Of a DNA stretch of 64,000 bases, positions 1 through 7,087 are shown piece after piece. The position numbers and the translations under genes are program-made. The stretch is taken from the NCBI GenBank assembly GCA_002422545.1, contig DIWF01000027.1, forward strand, positions 1 through 64,000, read 5' to 3'. How positions within the stretch are numbered: position 1 is the first letter of the stretch; each line of letters opens with the position of its first letter. The notes below the pieces were generated by a model. That model worked only from the letters and a program-made list of their open reading frames with translations, made no database searches and was not told the origin of the DNA. Source of the stretch: Firmicutes bacterium UBA6113. GTDB lineage: Bacteria; Bacillota; Clostridia; Tissierellales; Sedimentibacteraceae.

Positions 1-438
1 GTTTGAGAAAGCTCATAAACAAAAAATAAAATAAGCCAGTATAGGAAAATGCTAAGCACTCTTGACTTAGGCCTTGAAAACAAGCTTGACACGGAAGTTA
101 AGTTCCTTTCGGGAGGGCAAAGGCAGTCTCTGTCACTGCTCATGGCAACAATGAACAAGCCGGAGCTTCTTTTGTTAGATGAGCACACGGCAGCCCTAGA
201 TCCAAAGACATCAAGGCTCATAATGGAAAAAACAAAGGAACTCATCAACACCCACAGCATTACAACAATGATGATATCCCATAACGTGAGAGACGCCATA
301 AAATATTCAGACAGAATAGTGATGCTTGACAAGGGACGTGTAATACTTGACGTAAAAAACGGAAGTATCACAGAAAAGGAACTTTTAAGTATTTACAATT
401 CCAGGAATTCAGGAATGATGTTCCAGGAAGCTGTATAA
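1..438 (+). CDS. ABC transporter ATP-binding protein, C-terminal part (frameshifted at its 5' end)
   Basis: This is the C-terminal half of an ABC ATPase. The signature motif FLSGGQRQ, Walker B (LLLLDEH), D-loop (ALDPKT) and H-loop (SHN) are all visible; Walker A lies left of the window. The wording around LLDEHTAALDPKT resembles COG1101-type ATPases that work with ABC substrate-binding proteins of the amino-acid/uncharacterised class (family knowledge). The ATG at 49 is not a real start. Protein-like sequence (FEKAHKQK) runs in a different frame from position 2 and joins the main frame (NKISQYRK) through the A6 run at 21-26, so one base seems missing there. That is either a true frameshift or a sequencing error near a contig edge. 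Stop at 436-438. Confidence 0.85.
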
Positions 439-474
439 GGTCAATTGCACAGGCTGACATAATTATGTTGCGTA

Positions 475-503
475 TTGTGCCATAATGTTTTTTAATATAT
501 AAT
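475..503 (+). promoter_or_regulatory. Putative sigma-A promoter for the GAF/msrC gene
   Basis: TTGTGC at 475-480 and a perfect TATAAT at 498-503 are separated by 17 nt, 47 nt upstream of the ATG at 550. The -35 box is only a partial match. Confidence 0.5.
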
Positions 504-549
504 GTCATTATAAAAATATACAATAAATTATTGTAGCCGGGGAGAATAT

Positions 550-1053
550 ATGAACAACATTGAAGAAATCAAATTTGAATCAAAAGAAGAATTGTACGTC
601 TACATGAACATGACATTGGAAGGACTTATTTCTGAGGAACCTGACTGGCTTGCAAATCTATCAAATGCTGCGGCCCTTTTGTGGATGCTCATGGATGATA
701 TAAACTGGGCGGGATTTTATCTTTATAAAAATGGAGAACTTGTTCTTGGACCATTTCAAGGAAAGCCTGCATGCACGCACATTCAGATTGGAAAGGGTGT
801 ATGCGGAACAGCAGCAGAACAAAATAAAACCCAGCTTGTAAAAAATGTTCATGAATTTCCGGGACACATTGCTTGCGATTCTCAATCTAATTCAGAAATA
901 GTAATCCCATTGATTAAAGAAAACAAGCTCATGGGGGTTCTAGACTTGGACAGTCCGAAACTTGGCAGGTTTGACGAGACAGATAAAAAGTATCTTGAAC
1001 AGTTCGTCGACCTTTTAGAAAGATATGTAAGGTTTCCTGAAGTCTTTATTTAA
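550..1053 (+). CDS. msrC: Free methionine-(R)-sulfoxide reductase (GAF-domain fRMsr)
   Basis: The product is a 167-aa single GAF-domain protein. This family (COG1956; E. coli YebR/MsrC) reduces free methionine-R-sulfoxide in the cytoplasm, using thioredoxin. The three cysteines typical of active members are present: C75 (PACTHI), C85 (GVCGTA) and C109 (IACDSQSNSE), so this is likely an enzyme rather than only a ligand-binding GAF protein. Start chosen at 550, behind the GGGGAG ribosome binding site at 540-545. It has its own promoter and is apparently monocistronic. It fits an anaerobe's oxidative-damage repair and sits in a window that also encodes methionine catabolism. Confidence 0.9.
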   Translation: MNNIEEIKFESKEELYVYMNMTLEGLISEEPDWLANLSNAAALLWMLMDDINWAGFYLYKNGELVLGPFQGKPACTHIQIGKGVCGTAAEQNKTQLVKNVHEFPGHIACDSQSNSEIVIPLIKENKLMGVLDLDSPKLGRFDETDKKYLEQFVDLLERYVRFPEVFI

Positions 1054-1069
1054 GCATTAGAACATTTGA

Positions 1070-1103
1070 CACCCCCTTTCATATAATAAAATGAAAAGGG
1101 GTG
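1070..1103 (+). promoter_or_regulatory. Inverted repeat flanking a -10-like box and covering the ribosome binding site of the next gene
   Basis: Arms 1070-1082 and 1091-1103 pair at 12 of 13 positions (one C/A mismatch) around an 8-nt AT-only loop. TATAAT lies at 1082-1087. The right arm contains the GGGGTG ribosome binding site of the gene starting at 1109. It could be a repressor operator around the -10 box or, if transcribed from further upstream, an RNA hairpin that hides the ribosome binding site. Confidence 0.6.
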
Positions 1104-1108
1104 AATTT

Positions 1109-1831
1109 ATGAGTTCTATTAATGAAAACAATAGAATGGATTACAGCAAATATCCTTATTTTAACGGATATTTGGATTATTACAAAAATGCTGTCATGAT
1201 GCAGGGAGGATGCCGCTGCAAAAAATCATATTTCAGAATACTTAACGCCTATGCGGATAAACCCGTTGACATACAGGTCAATGAAATACTTATGGCTGAA
1301 GATTTGAAAATCGGCGGACTCACAAAATACGTAAAGTTTGAGCCAGGAACATACCATGTGAAAATTTATGATGCTTCAAATTCTAAAAACTTAATTTTTG
1401 AAACAAATTTAGAAATGGGCAGGAATCTTGCATATACAGGGGTAATAGCCAGGGACGATGATGATCCTGACGACATAAGCATATTGATGGTTCCTGAGGA
1501 AAAGGAAAACTCAATAAAGGGTAAAATGTCATCAGTAAGACTGACAAACATAGCTTTAGATGCTTCTGAAATGGAACTTGTTGCCCAGGACGGTACAGTT
1601 CTTTTCTCTGATGTTGATTATGGAGATGCTTCGGGCAACATAGCAATTCCTTCAGGCATTTACACGTTGTACTTAAGAAACAAAAATACAAAAAACAATG
1701 TACTTAAAATACCTTATGTGGATTTCGCCCCAAGGATGCATTACAATTTGTTTATTGCTGAAAAGGAAGACAGCAAGGATATTCAGCTCATAATACCGGA
1801 AGACGGGGTCAATTATCTTGAACTATGTTAA
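1109..1831 (+). CDS. DUF4397 domain-containing protein
   Basis: The product is a 240-aa protein with two copies of a beta-rich domain resembling DUF4397. One copy runs from SYFRILNAYADKPVDIQVN to about residue 120. The second runs from SVRLTNIALDASEMEL to the C-terminus. Typical phrases are FEPGTYHVKIYDA and IPSGIYTLYLRN. Start taken at 1109 (MSSINEN) because AAAAGGGGTGAATTT precedes it at good spacing; an in-frame ATG at 1091 has no ribosome binding site. There is no signal peptide or membrane segment, although many relatives are surface proteins. An N-terminal CRC motif (GGCRCKKS) is notable. Function unknown; in spore formers such proteins are often annotated as cell-surface or spore-associated, which I cannot show here. 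Confidence 0.8.
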   Translation: MSSINENNRMDYSKYPYFNGYLDYYKNAVMMQGGCRCKKSYFRILNAYADKPVDIQVNEILMAEDLKIGGLTKYVKFEPGTYHVKIYDASNSKNLIFETNLEMGRNLAYTGVIARDDDDPDDISILMVPEEKENSIKGKMSSVRLTNIALDASEMELVAQDGTVLFSDVDYGDASGNIAIPSGIYTLYLRNKNTKNNVLKIPYVDFAPRMHYNLFIAEKEDSKDIQLIIPEDGVNYLELC

Positions 1832-1858
1832 AAAAAACAAGCGAATGCTTGTTTTTTT
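1832..1858 (+). terminator. Rho-independent terminator
   Basis: The stem ACAAGC/GCTTGT (1837-1842 with 1847-1852) has a GAAT loop and is followed by seven T. A-run upstream and T-run downstream extend the stem. Confidence 0.85.
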
Positions 1859-1947
1859 ATGCACAGACGGTAGTTAAAAACAGTTGTTGCAAATATTTGT
1901 ATGTGATATAATATAATAATGCATATGATATTACAATGAGGTGGAAA

Positions 1948-2643
1948 ATGAAAACAATAGGAATCATAGGAGGAATGGGTCCTCTGGCAACTGTGCACTT
2001 ATATGAAAGAATAGTTCTAAGAACAAAAGCCTTGAAAGACCAGGATCACATTCGTGTTTTAATTGACAGCAACACTAACATTCCGGACAGAACAAAAGCA
2101 ATAATATCAGACGGCGAAGACCCGACTGTTGAACTTATTAAATCTGCAAAAATACTTGAGAGCGGTGGAGCAGACTTTTTAATAATGCCCTGCAACACAG
2201 CACATTATTTCATAAACACCATACAGGAAGCTGTAAATATTCCCTTTGTCAACATGGTTGAAGAAACTGTAAAATACACTGCTGAAAAGTATGGCAGGGA
2301 TACGGTGGTTGGAATTCTGGCAACTGACGGTACAATAAAATCAAAAATTTATGAAAATTATTATGCAAAGTTTGGAATCAAAACAGTGGTTCCAGAAAAA
2401 TCACAGGCTGATGTGATGAAGTTTATATATGATGTAATTAAAAAAGGAAACTACAATGAAGGAACTTCTCTTATGTTTAGCGCAGTAGAAGAGCTGAAAA
2501 AAATGGAAGCAACTGCATTTTTGTTGGGATGCACCGAGCTTTCATCTGCTCAGTACCTGTACAAGTTTGAAGGCAATTTTATAAATCCTATAGAAATACT
2601 GACAGAAAAATCAATTAAGTTTGCCGGAGGGCAGCTTAACTAA
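1948..2643 (+). CDS. Aspartate/glutamate racemase family protein
   Basis: The 231-aa product is a cofactor-independent amino-acid racemase of the Asp/Glu/hydantoin racemase superfamily (COG1794, RacX/YgeA-like). Both catalytic cysteine motifs are present: PCNTAH in the N-terminal half and GCTELS in the C-terminal half. The N-terminus MKTIGIIGGMGPLAT is characteristic. Start at 1948 follows GAGGTGGAAA; the ATG at 1936 overlaps the ribosome binding site and is not used. The substrate (Asp, Glu or a broad-specificity amino acid) cannot be fixed from sequence. It is 17 nt upstream of a DMT exporter and probably co-transcribed with it, so the pair may make and export an amino acid. Confidence 0.88.
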   Translation: MKTIGIIGGMGPLATVHLYERIVLRTKALKDQDHIRVLIDSNTNIPDRTKAIISDGEDPTVELIKSAKILESGGADFLIMPCNTAHYFINTIQEAVNIPFVNMVEETVKYTAEKYGRDTVVGILATDGTIKSKIYENYYAKFGIKTVVPEKSQADVMKFIYDVIKKGNYNEGTSLMFSAVEELKKMEATAFLLGCTELSSAQYLYKFEGNFINPIEILTEKSIKFAGGQLN

Positions 2644-2660
2644 CAACTGCGGAGGAATAT

Positions 2661-3551
2661 ATGAAAGATTTAACATCGAGACAGGCAGATTTAATGCTGT
2701 TTTTTGTGGCGTTTTTTTGGGGGACAGGCTTTACAGTAACAAAGATAGCACTGGATTTATTCACAACATCACAGCTTTTATTCATAAGATTTGCAATTGC
2801 TTCGGCAGCTTCACTGGTAATATTCAATAAAAACCTGAGAAAAACAACTGCGTCAGATTTAAAAGCAGGTATGGTCATGGGAATTTTTCTTGCCTTGGGA
2901 TACATCCTGCAAACATTCGGTCTTGAAGGAACAACAGCGGGTAATTCAGCTTTTCTGACAGGAACCGGTGTTGTAATGATTCCGTTTTTCTTTTGGATGG
3001 TGACAAAAAAGAAGCCAGCAAAAAACAATGTTATTGCAGCTGTCTTGATGTTTATTGGAATAATATTTTTGACTGTGGATTTTGACAATTTCGGAAAATT
3101 CAATAAGTGGGACTTCCTTACATTTTTATGTGCTATATCATTTGCATGGCAGGTGGTTGCAACTGGCATAGCTTCTCAGGACAAGGATCCCATAATTTTG
3201 TCAACTTTGCAGCTTTTGACAAGCACAATAATATTTTTCATAATGATGATTGTTGAAAACAAGCCGGTTACATTGAACTTAAGCGGATCATTAAGTATGC
3301 TTTACCTTGGACTGGTGACTACAATGCTTTGCTTCCTCATGCAGACATTTGGACAAAAATACACATCAACAACGCATGCTGCAATTATTCTTAGTCTTGA
3401 ATCAGTTATAGGAAGTGTGTTTGGAGTTATTTTTCTTGGAGAAAAGTATTCCATAGTGACAATTATAGCATTCATGTTTATCTTTTTGGCAATAATCACT
3501 GCTGAAGCAGGATTTGAATGGCTGTTTAAAAACTCTCCAAATGTTGAATAA
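2661..3551 (+). CDS. DMT-superfamily (EamA) transporter
   Basis: The 296-aa integral membrane protein has about ten hydrophobic segments, arranged as two five-helix EamA halves (2 x EamA, PF00892). It begins MKDLTSRQADLMLFFVAFFWGTGFTVTKIAL, with the usual FFWGTGF motif in helix 1 and an ILSLESVIGSVFGVIFLGEK signature in the second half. Such proteins export amino acids or related metabolites across the cytoplasmic membrane. The AACTGCGGAGGAATAT ribosome binding site supports the start. It lies immediately after the racemase gene. No terminator follows it before the purR promoter. Confidence 0.9.
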   Translation: MKDLTSRQADLMLFFVAFFWGTGFTVTKIALDLFTTSQLLFIRFAIASAASLVIFNKNLRKTTASDLKAGMVMGIFLALGYILQTFGLEGTTAGNSAFLTGTGVVMIPFFFWMVTKKKPAKNNVIAAVLMFIGIIFLTVDFDNFGKFNKWDFLTFLCAISFAWQVVATGIASQDKDPIILSTLQLLTSTIIFFIMMIVENKPVTLNLSGSLSMLYLGLVTTMLCFLMQTFGQKYTSTTHAAIILSLESVIGSVFGVIFLGEKYSIVTIIAFMFIFLAIITAEAGFEWLFKNSPNVE

Positions 3552-3577
3552 AATTTAAGTTAAAAAATAATAATGAC

Positions 3578-3626
3578 TTGAACAATACGAACATTTATTG
3601 TATAATCATATAAAACATTCGTACGG
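3578..3626 (+). promoter_or_regulatory. purR promoter with candidate PurR boxes
   Basis: TTGAAC (3578-3583) and TATAAT (3601-3606) are spaced by 17 nt. Two CGAA-containing half-sites, TACGAACATT (3586-3595) and its inverted partner AACATTCGTA (3614-3623), match 8 of 10 positions and lie 18 nt apart. This resembles the paired inverted PurBoxes (consensus AWWWCCGAACWWT) of Bacillus PurR. The left 13-mer at 3583-3595 matches 11 of 13; the right one is weaker. Position over the spacer and start site suggests autorepression. Confidence 0.55.
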
Positions 3627-3633
3627 AGTTAAC

Positions 3634-4455
3634 ATGAAAAAATATAAAAGAAATCAAAGAATCGGTGCGTTAATGAAAATTTTCGCCGAAAAACCCAACT
3701 ACATATTTTCGTACAATTACTTTTCTGAAGTTTTTAACGCTGCAAAGTCAACAATCAGCGAAGATGTGGCTATTGTAAAGGAACTTGTCAATGAACTTGA
3801 TTACGGCAGAATTGAAACAATTTCAGGAGCGTCCGGAGGAGCTGTCTTCATACCTGTAATGGGAATTGAAGAAAAGACAGATATTTTGTCGGAATTGTGC
3901 ATGCTATTTTCGCAAAAAAATAGAATTCTTCCAGGCGGATTTATTTACATGACTGATTTGTTCAACAATCCAAACATTGTTACAAATATAGCAAAGATTA
4001 TTGCTTCAGAATTCTCAAGCATAAAAATTGACTGTATAATTACTGTTGAAACAAAAGGAATACCGGTTGCTGTAATGACAGGACAAAAGCTTAATGTCCC
4101 GGTTGCAGTTATCAGGCGCAACAACAAAGTTACCGAAGGAGCAACAGTAAGCATAAATTATGTGTCCGGCTCATCAAATAATATTCAGACAATGTCATTG
4201 TCCAGAAGGTCTCTAAAGGAAAATTCCAAGGTTCTTATTGTGGATGATTTCATGAAGGGCGGGGGAACATGCAAGGGTATGGCAGACATGATGAGGGAGT
4301 TCAATGCAGAGGTTGTGGGAACTGCTGTTGTAATAGAAACAAAGGAACCTGAAAAGAAACTTGTTGATAATTATTTGTCACTTTTGGTGTTGAATAAGAT
4401 TAATGAGAAGGAAGGCTTAATAGAAATAGTCCCTAATTATAAATTGTTAAAATAA
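3634..4455 (+). CDS. purR: Purine operon repressor PurR
   Basis: The 273-aa product has an N-terminal winged-helix domain (about residues 1-75, starting MKKYKRNQRIGALMKIF) and a C-terminal phosphoribosyltransferase-like domain. The PRPP-binding loop VLIVDDFMKGGGT is the family signature. In Bacillus, PurR represses purine genes and PRPP relieves it. Start at 3634 follows ACGGAG at good spacing and matches the length of characterised PurR (about 285 aa). The gene sits directly upstream of spoVG, as in Bacillus, and its own promoter carries PurBox-like sequence. The pur biosynthetic operon at 18-29 kb is the expected target. Confidence 0.95.
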   Translation: MKKYKRNQRIGALMKIFAEKPNYIFSYNYFSEVFNAAKSTISEDVAIVKELVNELDYGRIETISGASGGAVFIPVMGIEEKTDILSELCMLFSQKNRILPGGFIYMTDLFNNPNIVTNIAKIIASEFSSIKIDCIITVETKGIPVAVMTGQKLNVPVAVIRRNNKVTEGATVSINYVSGSSNNIQTMSLSRRSLKENSKVLIVDDFMKGGGTCKGMADMMREFNAEVVGTAVVIETKEPEKKLVDNYLSLLVLNKINEKEGLIEIVPNYKLLK

Positions 4456-4469
4456 TTTCATATTTTTTT

Positions 4470-4498
4470 ATGCAAAAAATGAAAATGTTTTTTTGCAT
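4470..4498 (+). terminator. Possible purR terminator hairpin
   Basis: The inverted repeat ATGCAAAAAA/TTTTTTGCAT (4470-4479 with 4489-4498) has a 9-nt loop. There is no T tail and few GC pairs, and its right arm overlaps the -35 region of the spoVG promoter, so it could instead be an operator. Confidence 0.35.
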
Positions 4499-4521
4499 TT
4501 CTCAAATAAGTATAGTATAAT
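4493..4521 (+). promoter_or_regulatory. Putative spoVG promoter
   Basis: TTGCAT (4493-4498) and TATAAT (4516-4521) have a 17-nt spacer, 50 nt upstream of the spoVG ATG. In Bacillus spoVG is sigma-H controlled; I do not see a convincing sigma-H box here. Confidence 0.5.
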
Positions 4522-4570
4522 GAATATGAAATTATACAGACATAAACTTTTGGGGGAAGGTGGTGACGAC

Positions 4571-4864
4571 ATGAAAATATCAGACGTCAGAGTAAGAAAA
4601 ATTAACTCAGAGGGCAAGATGAAGGCAATCGTTTCCGTAACTTTTGATGATTGCTTCGTGGTACATGACATCAAAATAATTGAAGGGCAGGAAGGATTGT
4701 TCATAGCAATGCCGAGCAGGAAAATGCCCGATGGAGAGTTTAAAGATATAGCTCATCCAATTAATTCAGAAACCAGGAATCTTGTAGCAGAGGCAGTATT
4801 TAAAGCGTATGAAGAAAAACGTTTGGAAGAAGGAGACAATGCTGAAGAAGCAGCTCTTCTGTAA
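4571..4864 (+). CDS. spoVG: Septation/RNA-binding regulator SpoVG
   Basis: The 97-aa product matches the full SpoVG family length, starts with the hallmark MKISDVRVRKI, and contains FIAMPSRKMPDGEFKDIAHPI. SpoVG is a small site-specific nucleic-acid-binding protein that affects asymmetric septation at sporulation and, in pathogens, many other traits. Start at 4571 follows AAGGTGGTG. The C-terminus is acidic, as in relatives. It is located between purR and glmU as in Bacillus and has a strong terminator downstream. Confidence 0.95.
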   Translation: MKISDVRVRKINSEGKMKAIVSVTFDDCFVVHDIKIIEGQEGLFIAMPSRKMPDGEFKDIAHPINSETRNLVAEAVFKAYEEKRLEEGDNAEEAALL

Positions 4865-4894
4865 CGTAAAACTGATGATTTTATCAACAGTTTT

Positions 4895-4918
4895 GGGTCT
4901 TGTTGAAGGCCCTTTTTT
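4895..4918 (+). terminator. Rho-independent terminator after spoVG
   Basis: The stem GGGTCTT/AAGGCCC (4895-4901 with 4906-4912, one G-U pair) has a GTTG loop and six T at 4913-4918. Confidence 0.9.
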
Positions 4919-4999
4919 ATTGGTTACAATATGATCGATTATGTTCAATTTATTCAACATTTATTTGTCATTCCATATTATAAAGCTGAAAAACTTTTT

Positions 5000-5028
5000 T
5001 TGACTTAATTAATTATATGATATATAAT
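5000..5028 (+). promoter_or_regulatory. glmU operon promoter
   Basis: TTGACT (5000-5005), a 17-nt spacer and a perfect TATAAT (5023-5028) lie 30 nt upstream of the glmU start; a near-consensus sigma-A promoter. Confidence 0.75.
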
Positions 5029-5058
5029 ATCTCAGTATTACAAATAAGGAGAAATAAT

Positions 5059-6429
5059 ATGAATATGTCTATTATTTTAGCAGCCGGTGAAGGTACCAGA
5101 ATGAAATCAGACATTCCGAAAACACTGCATAAGGTTTGCGGAAAAGAAATGATAAGGTACATTATAGAAGCTGCTCAAAATTCACAAATAGAAAAAAACA
5201 TTGTTGTTTTGGGACATGGAAAAGAAAAAGTTGGAAACAATATAAAAGATATGGATGTGATTACCGTTGAACAACCCATAGGTGAAGGTTCTCCATACGG
5301 AACAGGCTATGCTGTAATGGTTGCAAAAGAACATATCAACGATGACGACACTGTTGTTATTCTTTGTGCTGACGGTCCTCTAATAAGAAAGGAAACACTG
5401 ATTTCTTTCATAGGGTATCACAATGAAAGTGACTGCGCTGTTTCTGTGATGACAGCAATCATGGAAAATCCTAAGGGACTAGGAAGAATAGTAAGAAATT
5501 CAGATTTATCCATAGAGAAGATTGTTGAGGAAAAAGATGCAGCAGAAGACATTAGAAAAATCAAGGAAATCAATACGGGAATATATTGCTTCAAGGGAAA
5601 TCTTTTGAAGAGTGCCCTGGAAAAAATAGATACAAACAATTCCCAGAATGAATACTATCTTACAGATACCATCAAGGTGCTTAACAGTGAAGGATATAAA
5701 ATAGGCGGATGGGTACTTGAGGATTCTACTGACATCAGAGCAGTAAACGATAGGGTGCAGCTATCTGAAGTAACAAAAATAATGCAGGAAAGAATAAATA
5801 AACTCCACATGATCAACGGAGTCACAATTATAAACCCTGAGAATACATACATTGAAGATTCAGTTGAAATAGGCAGAGACACTGTGATTTATCCGGGAAC
5901 ATTCCTTGAAGGCATCACAAAAATCGGAACAAACTGCGTTATTGGTCCAAACACAAGAATAATTAGTTCAATTGTAAAAAACAATGTGACAATAGAAAGT
6001 TCTAAGGTAATCGAAGCAAGTATAGATGATGGAACTACCGTGGGCCCATTTGCATATTTAAGACCCGGCACAGAACTTGGTAAAAATGTAAAAATCGGAG
6101 ATTTTGTGGAAGTCAAAAAATCAACAATCGGAGACAATTCAAAATCATCTCATCTGTCTTACATAGGAGACGCTGAAGTTGGAAAAGATGTAAACATAGG
6201 ATGCGGAGTTGTTTTTGTAAATTATGACGGAAAGAAAAAACACAAGACAACTGTAGGAGACGGAGCATTCATCGGAAGTAATTCAAATCTTGTGGCGCCG
6301 GTCAATGTGGAGCAGGGAGGATATGTAGCCTGTGGTTCCACAATAACAGACGACGTACAGGAAGGGGACCTTGCCATTGCCAGAGCAAGACAGGTCAACA
6401 AAAAAGGTTTAGGGAAAAACAGATATTAA
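5059..6429 (+). CDS. glmU: Bifunctional UDP-GlcNAc pyrophosphorylase / glucosamine-1-P N-acetyltransferase
   Basis: The 456-aa product has the full GlmU architecture. The N-terminal nucleotidyltransferase carries the signature LAAGEGTRMKSDIPKTLHKV (residues about 7-26). The C-terminal left-handed beta-helix carries hexapeptide repeats and the acetyltransferase core (GPFAYLRPGTELG, SHLSYIGDAEVG, NIGCGVVFVNYDG). It makes UDP-GlcNAc for peptidoglycan from glucosamine-1-phosphate, acetyl-CoA and UTP. Start at 5059 follows AAGGAGAAATAAT; the upstream in-frame ATG at 5017 lies in the promoter. In Bacillus glmU is followed by prs and ctc, but here pth follows after 9 nt, so those two genes are absent from the block. 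Confidence 0.96.
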   Translation: MNMSIILAAGEGTRMKSDIPKTLHKVCGKEMIRYIIEAAQNSQIEKNIVVLGHGKEKVGNNIKDMDVITVEQPIGEGSPYGTGYAVMVAKEHINDDDTVVILCADGPLIRKETLISFIGYHNESDCAVSVMTAIMENPKGLGRIVRNSDLSIEKIVEEKDAAEDIRKIKEINTGIYCFKGNLLKSALEKIDTNNSQNEYYLTDTIKVLNSEGYKIGGWVLEDSTDIRAVNDRVQLSEVTKIMQERINKLHMINGVTIINPENTYIEDSVEIGRDTVIYPGTFLEGITKIGTNCVIGPNTRIISSIVKNNVTIESSKVIEASIDDGTTVGPFAYLRPGTELGKNVKIGDFVEVKKSTIGDNSKSSHLSYIGDAEVGKDVNIGCGVVFVNYDGKKKHKTTVGDGAFIGSNSNLVAPVNVEQGGYVACGSTITDDVQEGDLAIARARQVNKKGLGKNRY

Positions 6430-6438
6430 GAGGTAAAT

Positions 6439-7005
6439 ATGTACATTATAGCAGGACTTGGCAATCCAGGCAAAGAATATGCAGGCACAAGGCACAATGT
6501 GGGCTATGATACAGTTGATTTTTTGGCGGAAAAGCATAACGTAAGCCTAAATAAACTCAAATTTAACTCCGTATATGGTGAAACAAACATAAACGGAGAA
6601 AAAGTCATGCTCGTTAAGCCTGTTACTTTCATGAACAGAAGCGGCATTGCCATCAAAGAAATATTAGGTTTTTATAAAATACCATCTGAAAATTTAATCG
6701 TTATTTACGATGATATAGACATTCCGGCCGGTTCATTAAGAATCAGGCCAAACGGAAGTCCCGGAACACATAACGGAATGAAATCAATTACCGAACATGT
6801 GGGTAACGGAAATTTTCCACGTGTTAGAGTTGGCATCGGCAGAAATCCCGACATGGATCTGGCTGACTATGTTCTTCAAAAATTCAGTGCAGCCGACAGG
6901 GATAAAATAAATCCCATAATTGAGAAGGCGGCTGAAGCTGTTGCTGAAATAATCTCGGTTGGCACAGACAGCGCCATGCAGAAATACAATATAAACAATA
7001 GATAG
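6439..7005 (+). CDS. pth: Peptidyl-tRNA hydrolase
   Basis: The 188-aa product has typical Pth length. It shows GLGNPGKEYAGTRHNVG with the catalytic His at residue 19, VKPVTFMNRSG, and VIYDDIDIPAG with its conserved Asp. It releases amino acids from peptidyl-tRNAs dropped by ribosomes. AAGAGGTAAAT precedes the start, 9 nt after glmU, so the two are one transcription unit. The 82-nt gap to mfd has no evident terminator. Confidence 0.96.
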   Translation: MYIIAGLGNPGKEYAGTRHNVGYDTVDFLAEKHNVSLNKLKFNSVYGETNINGEKVMLVKPVTFMNRSGIAIKEILGFYKIPSENLIVIYDDIDIPAGSLRIRPNGSPGTHNGMKSITEHVGNGNFPRVRVGIGRNPDMDLADYVLQKFSAADRDKINPIIEKAAEAVAEIISVGTDSAMQKYNINNR

Positions 7006-7087
7006 ACAATCGATTTGCAATTGATAGCAATAGCACCCTCAGAGTGCTCTGTTGCTTCAACTTGCTCAATCTATTGTAGAGGTAAGT

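Noticed and set aside
21..34. Programmed -1 frameshift in the ABC ATPase
   Set aside because: The A6 run is not in a canonical X XXY YYZ phase in the upstream frame and no downstream hairpin or pseudoknot is evident; indel or error is simpler.
421..490. Terminator after the ABC ATPase
   Set aside because: Only the short palindrome CATAATTATG and a distant GCAC/GTGC pair; no GC stem with T tail.
2636..3169. 177-codon open frame on the minus strand inside the DMT transporter gene
   Set aside because: Fully inside a well-supported gene, no ribosome binding site, low-complexity Lys/Ala/Val composition; a shadow frame.
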